Source: UBA7672 sp047601145 (lineage in GTDB: Bacteria; Pseudomonadota; Alphaproteobacteria; Caulobacterales; Hyphomonadaceae). Taken from it: a DNA stretch of 64,000 nucleotides. Positions 61,640 through 64,000 of the stretch are shown one piece after another. Made by a program: the position numbers and the translations under genes. Under the pieces are notes generated by a model. The model was given only the letters and a program-made list of their open reading frames with translations. It did not search any database and was not told the origin of the DNA. The DNA is taken from assembly GCA_047601145.1 (NCBI GenBank), contig JASGJW010000003.1:496001-560000 (forward strand). Reading direction: 5' to 3'. How positions within the stretch are numbered: position 1 is the stretch's first letter; each line of letters begins with the position of its first letter.

Positions 61640-64000
61640 TTATCCCGCGTCCGCCTGAGCCGTTCTTTCAACCGTTCCGGCCCCGCCGTCCAGCCGCACC
61701 GTATCGCCGGTTTTCAGCCACTGGGTCACGCCCTTGAGCGAAACCACGCACGGAACGCCCATCTCCCGCGCCACGATGGCCGAGTGGGACAGGAGCGATC
61801 CGCGTTCCGCGATCACGCCGGCCGCGTTGGCGAACACCGCGATCCAGCCCGGATCGGTATGTCGGGCCACGAGAATCTCGCCCGGCAGCAACGCTTCGAC
61901 GCGCGGATCCTCGATCACGCGTACCTTCGCCGTGACGATGCCGTTGCAGCAGGCCAGACCCTTGCGCGCCTCGCTCACATCGACCGGTTCGGCCTCCTGC
62001 GCCGCCAGTCCGGCAACGCCGGTGATATGCGCGCCACGCACACTGAATCGTTCCGGCGGATCTGGCCGCGCGACCTGCGCACGATGCTCTGAATCGCGCA
62101 GCCGGGCCAGCGCCTTGAGATCGGTCGTGATGCTTGCGCCTTCGACGGCGCCCAGAAGCTCCTCAACCGTCAGGTTGAACGCGTCGCGCGAATGGTCCAG
62201 AACGCGGGTCTCAGTCATCCGCGCGCCCATCGCCAGGAAGATGCGCCGCACGCGCCCGAACAACCGGGTTCGCTCGAAACGCAGATTCTCCCGGTCGCGC
62301 ACCCGCGCCTTGGCCCATTTCAGGAGCCAGCGCGCCATCACACGCTTGCCGAACTCCGGCACAAGACCATGCAGATCGCGCGCATCTGCGGCCACATCGC
62401 CAGCCGCTTTCGGCGCCGTCGCCGCCGCAATCGCCATCAGTACTTGCGCCGGGTCCTCATGCAGCGTCCGACTTTCCAGCTTCAGCTCCTGCGTGCAGCG
62501 ATCCCCGAATTTCGCGATGTAGGCATCGAAAGCCGCGCGCAATTCCGGCAACGCATCCACAGCCGTCCGGTCGCCCGATGCCAACCGCTTCACCAGCTCC
62601 GGCCGCCCGCGCACCATCGCGCCCATCTCTCGGATCATCCGCGCCGGTTCAGCCGAAATGATGTCGCCCTGACCGATCAGCATTCCCGACAGGAAGGCCA
62701 GGCCATCGTCGCCTGCCCATTTCGTCATGGCCCTCTGCGCCGCGCCGAATGCGATCATGCAGAGGAAGTCGTTCACCAGCGGCGCATCCCACTTGGCGAG
62801 TAGTTGCTGTTCCAGGCGCCGGTATTCCGCCGCGAGTTGCGTCGCAGACATCCCATCGATCTCCGCATCCGGCCGCGCCAGGGCCGTATTCAGTCTCTGG
62901 TAGAATTTGTCGATGGTCGTGCGGATGGTGACCTCGTGCCAGATCAACCCGAATCCGACGCGTGCGAATTTCAGGTTATCGAAGAAACGTTCGACACCGC
63001 TCTCCGTCGGCGGCGCGATCTTATCGGACATCTCCTGCGGCAGAGCCTCGGAGACGCCCATCATGCCTTCCATGAATTTCCGGTTCGCCTTGAACCCCGG
63101 AAACAGCGCCAGCCCACGATACCAGTTCAACAGGTTGTAATAGACCCGCCCATCAACGCGCCCGAGCATGTTCTCGAACACAGCGCGATGTTCATCCACC
63201 ACTTTAGCTGGCACGCCCATCAACCGCGCGAACGCCTGATAGACGTGAGAGTAGACATAGCGGGCGAACGAGAACGTCAGCGGCGACGTGACCCCCGGGT
63301 AACTCTCGACGATGTTCGAGTTATCCCAGATCGTCAGTTCATCGTCCCGTGCTACCCGCGAAGGCGGGGACCTCGTGTTCGAAAGAGTCGTGATCGGCCG
63401 CGACTGCAGCATGTGCAGGCCGCCTTGATCGAACGCCCATTCGATATCCTGCGGCCAGCCGAAATGCTCCGCGGCTCGGCGCGCCAGCGCAGCCACTTCG
63501 CCGCGCTGGCTCCCGCTCAGCACCGGCTTGTCGCCAACCAGCTCGGCATCCAGCGTCTCGCCGCCAGCGCCGATCCGATAGCTGTCGCCATCCGCTTCGC
63601 CGCCGACCAGTTTGTCCGCCAGTCCAGCAATCGCGCTCACGACGACAACGTTGCGATCGCCTGAAACCGGATCGGCTGAAAACGCCACGCCCGCCGCGTG
63701 CGCTTCAACCATCACTTGGACAACGACTGCCGGAGGCTGCGGCGCTTCCGACAACCCCTTGGCCTGCCGATACTGTGCCAGTGTCGCGCTGAAGCCAGAC
63801 TTCCACACCCGGTGCGCCGCCGCCGCGACATCGGCCACCGCCACATTCAGCTCGGTCTCGAATTGTCCCGCATGCGCGCTATCCGCGCCATCTTCCTCGC
63901 GTCCCGATGAGCGAACCGCGAACGGTCCCGCGCCCAGCAGCAACAACCCCTGCTTTACCTGTTCGCACGCCTCGGCCTTCAGACCGGCGTCATCAAACGC
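61640..64000 (-). CDS. PEP-synthase-like phosphotransferase, partial at window end
   Basis: A large protein whose frame is still open at base 64000, so the 5' end lies outside. It shows the C-terminal part of the PEP/pyruvate-binding ATP-grasp domain (AVRSSGREEDGADSAHAGQFET, GVAFSADPVSGDRNV, WPQDIEWAFDQGGLHMLQSRP), a long helical middle section of about 400 residues, and a C-terminal swivelling domain with the phosphohistidine in RGSLLSHSAIVAREMGVP. This layout matches PEP synthase/rifampicin phosphotransferase relatives, not a metabolic PpsA. It is the first visible gene of the operon and presumably phosphorylates a small molecule. Confidence 0.85.
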   Translation of the reverse strand, partial: AFDDAGLKAEACEQVKQGLLLLGAGPFAVRSSGREEDGADSAHAGQFETELNVAVADVAAAAHRVWKSGFSATLAQYRQAKGLSEAPQPPAVVVQVMVEAHAAGVAFSADPVSGDRNVVVVSAIAGLADKLVGGEADGDSYRIGAGGETLDAELVGDKPVLSGSQRGEVAALARRAAEHFGWPQDIEWAFDQGGLHMLQSRPITTLSNTRSPPSRVARDDELTIWDNSNIVESYPGVTSPLTFSFARYVYSHVYQAFARLMGVPAKVVDEHRAVFENMLGRVDGRVYYNLLNWYRGLALFPGFKANRKFMEGMMGVSEALPQEMSDKIAPPTESGVERFFDNLKFARVGFGLIWHEVTIRTTIDKFYQRLNTALARPDAEIDGMSATQLAAEYRRLEQQLLAKWDAPLVNDFLCMIAFGAAQRAMTKWAGDDGLAFLSGMLIGQGDIISAEPARMIREMGAMVRGRPELVKRLASGDRTAVDALPELRAAFDAYIAKFGDRCTQELKLESRTLHEDPAQVLMAIAAATAPKAAGDVAADARDLHGLVPEFGKRVMARWLLKWAKARVRDRENLRFERTRLFGRVRRIFLAMGARMTETRVLDHSRDAFNLTVEELLGAVEGASITTDLKALARLRDSEHRAQVARPDPPERFSVRGAHITGVAGLAAQEAEPVDVSEARKGLACCNGIVTAKVRVIEDPRVEALLPGEILVARHTDPGWIAVFANAAGVIAERGSLLSHSAIVAREMGVPCVVSLKGVTQWLKTGDTVRLDGGAGTVERTAQADAG

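Overview
The window reads as chromosomal DNA of a high-G+C alphaproteobacterium, most likely Caulobacterales and plausibly Hyphomonadaceae. The evidence is a divK-pleD operon, a SUF operon led by an Rrf2 regulator and a second cysteine desulfurase, an lgt-midA-pgeF-prs run, a zinc-ribbon DinB, and a MarR/response regulator/histidine kinase trio. Gene density is high and many neighbours overlap by ATGA or TGATG. I found no tRNA, rRNA, CRISPR array or prophage. One IS5-family element is present.

Layout. 0-10 kb: two tandem PaaI thioesterases (the first cut by the window edge), a GST, an MpaB-type protein, a large SGNH acyltransferase, a DEAD-box RNA helicase, a stretch with many frameshifts (GGDEF protein, O-methyltransferase, TfoX-like protein) and a 2OG-Fe(II) oxygenase. 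9.8-20.3 kb: SUF iron-sulfur assembly on the minus strand, in transcription order Rrf2 regulator, NifS-like desulfurase, sufB, five non-suf genes, sufC, sufD, sufS, sufT, sufA. 20.3-30.7 kb: an alpha/beta hydrolase, thioesterases, tyrS, an HU protein, a GT-C-like membrane protein, Zur, several small lipoproteins and an M23 peptidase. 30.7-34 kb: pleD-divK and dinB. 34-45 kb: small housekeeping genes, a GT4/GH130 pair for beta-mannoside-type sugar metabolism, ilvE and a two-component system. 45.1-46 kb: the IS5 element, sitting exactly at the kinase stop codon. 46-56.5 kb: proC, ubiK, lgt, midA, pgeF, prs, the DNA-repair pair pdeM and the ligase-associated helicase with two paralogous lipoproteins between them, and an exported alpha-carbonic anhydrase.

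56.5-64 kb holds the best candidate for an undescribed system. It is a tightly coupled minus-strand operon of six genes running off the window edge: a PEP-synthase-like phosphotransferase, a BtaA-like (DUF3419) aminocarboxypropyltransferase, a polytopic protein with the signature of CTP-dependent lipid kinases, a GNAT-like protein, an AMP-forming ligase and a four-helix membrane protein. Together they look like a pathway for an unusual lipid or lipid-linked molecule. That function is inference.

Sequence quality matters here. Between about 7.2 and 8.7 kb three consecutive genes carry roughly ten frameshifts, yet each piece keeps its family's sequence, which points to base-call or assembly errors more than to gene decay. 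A similar single indel probably affects the 3' end of the GH130 gene near 41.56 kb.
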